From Leptospiraceae bacterium (GTDB lineage: Bacteria; Spirochaetota; Leptospiria; Leptospirales; Leptospiraceae): a DNA stretch of 64,000 nt. This document shows, in pieces, positions 63,212-64,000 of this stretch; the first letter of the stretch is position 1, and the number at the start of each line of letters is the position of its first letter. The position numbers and the translations under genes were made by a program. Below the pieces are notes generated by a model. The model was not told the origin of the DNA. It saw only the letters and a program-made list of their open reading frames with translations, and made no database searches. Location of the stretch: assembly GCA_024233865.1 (NCBI GenBank), contig JACKPA010000015.1, positions 98,235 through 162,234 on the forward strand. Direction: 5' to 3'.

Positions 63212-63314
63212 TTTTATTGAGATTTTTTATTAAAAAATAGTTATTATGTCTCCTTTAATTACTGTAAACCGGTGTATAAATATTTTTTAGAAAACAGTTG
63301 ACAATTTTTTTATT

Positions 63315-63328
63315 CAAGAAACTTCTTG
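63315..63328. promoter_or_regulatory. Inverted repeat CAAGAA-AC-TTCTTG downstream of TTGACA
   Basis: Same half-sites as 19845-19859, also next to a TTGACA (63299-63304). Located ~140 bases before the membrane protein gene at 63467. Confidence 0.3.
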
Positions 63329-63466
63329 GACATTTGGGAAATCAGATCGACAATTGTCAATGGTGACATAGAACCTTTTTATGGGAATTATGGCACGATT
63401 TTGCAAGTGGTTGTAAGTATAAAACGTATTTCCCTAAATAAAAAATTTAAATTGGATTTTAAGCCT

Positions 63467-63868
63467 ATGAATAAAAAATTATTATTAAGAATTGCGGCGG
63501 GTTTAATTTTATTTACATGTGTTGGTCACACATTCGGAACGTTTATGCCAATTCCCTCTGAAGAAACTGAAATGATAAATGCTGCCGATATAATGAAGAC
63601 AACGTTAGTTCCTATGCCAATCGGAAAAAAGCAAAGTTATTTTGATATTTTACTTGGAGCAAATATTTGTTTGAGTATTTATCTTTTGATTACTGGTTTA
63701 AGTTTTATTTTATTTTCTTCTGAGGATAATACAAATCGGAAGTTGTTGCTTTTACATAGTACCGGACTAATTGGGGTTGCTATTGTAAGTGGGTTATATT
63801 TTTTTCCTCTGCCTGCTTTATGCACTGGCTTTGCGGGAGTTCTTGGATTTATTATTTACTCACGTTAA
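63467..63868 (+). CDS. Small four-helix membrane protein, LIC_13387-like
   Basis: 133 residues from ATG 63467; a longer in-frame start at 63326 adds 47 residues that look non-coding, so I chose the inner one. Hydrophobic segments: LLRIAAGLILFTCVGHTFGTF (with a Gly-His), ANICLSIYLLITGLSFILF, LLLHSTGLIGVAIVSGLYFF and ALCTGFAGVLGFIIY. From memory it resembles a small membrane family known from Leptospira; function unknown. It points to the spirochaete assignment, weakly. Confidence 0.55.
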   Translation: MNKKLLLRIAAGLILFTCVGHTFGTFMPIPSEETEMINAADIMKTTLVPMPIGKKQSYFDILLGANICLSIYLLITGLSFILFSSEDNTNRKLLLLHSTGLIGVAIVSGLYFFPLPALCTGFAGVLGFIIYSR

Positions 63869-63949
63869 GTAAGAAATTGGTTTGGAAAAAATATAAGCAC
63901 TTTCGGGAAAAAGGGTTTACAACGGATTAAAATCAAAGACACTTAGTTT

Positions 63950-64000
63950 ATGCTTAAGATAGCCTATGGAGAAGCCAGTTTTGATAATTTGAGAGGTGAT
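63950..64000 (+). CDS. Start of a gene, probably an AAA-ATPase-like/DUF1703 protein (partial)
   Basis: Seventeen codons to the window edge (KIAYGEASFDNLR). The AYGxxxFxxLR opening is the usual N-terminus of AAA-ATPase-like plus DUF1703 nuclease proteins (normally followed by YLYVDKT). Not provable without more sequence. Confidence 0.4.
   Translation, partial: MLKIAYGEASFDNLRGD

Noticed and set aside
1..64000. tRNA and rRNA genes
   Set aside because: No cloverleaf with a GTTCRA loop or rRNA core sequence was noticed on either strand by eye; a tRNAscan run would settle it.

Overview
The window is AT-rich bacterial chromosome, most likely from a spirochaete of the Leptospiraceae. This is an inference: the mix of a phasin-like helical protein, many serine-rich lipoproteins and beta-barrel proteins, a cNMP-binding/patatin protein, a receiver-ATPase protein and a small membrane protein of a type I associate with Leptospira fits that group. 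No rRNA or tRNA gene was found to confirm it.

Layout. (1) 1-7.1 kb: a TonB-dependent receptor cut by the window edge, a methyltransferase remnant, a LCM-type methyltransferase, thymidylate kinase, a lipoprotein, an outer-membrane-like protein, an FHA protein and an alkyltransferase-like DNA repair protein. (2) 7.2-16.7 kb: a copper/silver resistance island: secreted Cys/His-rich peptide, P-type ATPase CopA, TolC-like outer membrane protein, DUF3347 protein, periplasmic adaptor and HME-RND pump. A 40-bp perfect palindrome followed by twelve 19-20-bp tandem units lies inside this operon. (3) 16.7-29.3 kb: mnmC, a CDF transporter, a GerW-like protein, a methyltransferase, an ABC export module with an outer membrane protein, a SagB-type oxidoreductase and a TPR protein. 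(4) 29.3-40.5 kb, mostly minus strand: histidine kinase plus receiver-ATPase, tsaE, hslO, ilvN-ilvB, a solitary DNA methyltransferase, a CAP-domain lipoprotein, pepA and bcp. A 157-bp MITE sits between hslO and tsaE. (5) 40.6-53.1 kb: MoxR-like ATPase, diguanylate cyclase, cNMP/patatin protein, pepP, enoyl-CoA hydratase, an AraC-type regulator, glycine/sarcosine N-methyltransferase, a beta-hydroxyacid dehydrogenase, ruvA, a phasin-like protein and an MlaD-like protein.

(6) 53.1-63.2 kb is an accessory zone full of broken genes and small repeats. A phospholipase D gene is split by a 300-bp MITE, and its 5' part is duplicated (251 bp, identical) around a decayed IS1595-type element. A small toxin-antitoxin-like pair and an Uma2 nuclease lie near three copies of a 54-bp sequence, two of them within nearly identical ~159-bp repeats. 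A large Ser/Thr kinase-ATPase gene is interrupted by a 114-bp MITE whose exact removal restores the frame, and it is joined at a repeat to the tail of a second, paralogous gene.

(7) 63.3 kb to the end: a small membrane protein and the first codons of a probable AAA-ATPase-like gene.

The clearest functional units are the Cop/Cus metal efflux island, the AHAS (ilvBN) pair, the ABC export/OMP module and the two-gene sensor system. The least explained structures are the 19-bp array in the copper operon and the at least three unrelated non-autonomous elements that have reshaped the 53-63 kb zone.
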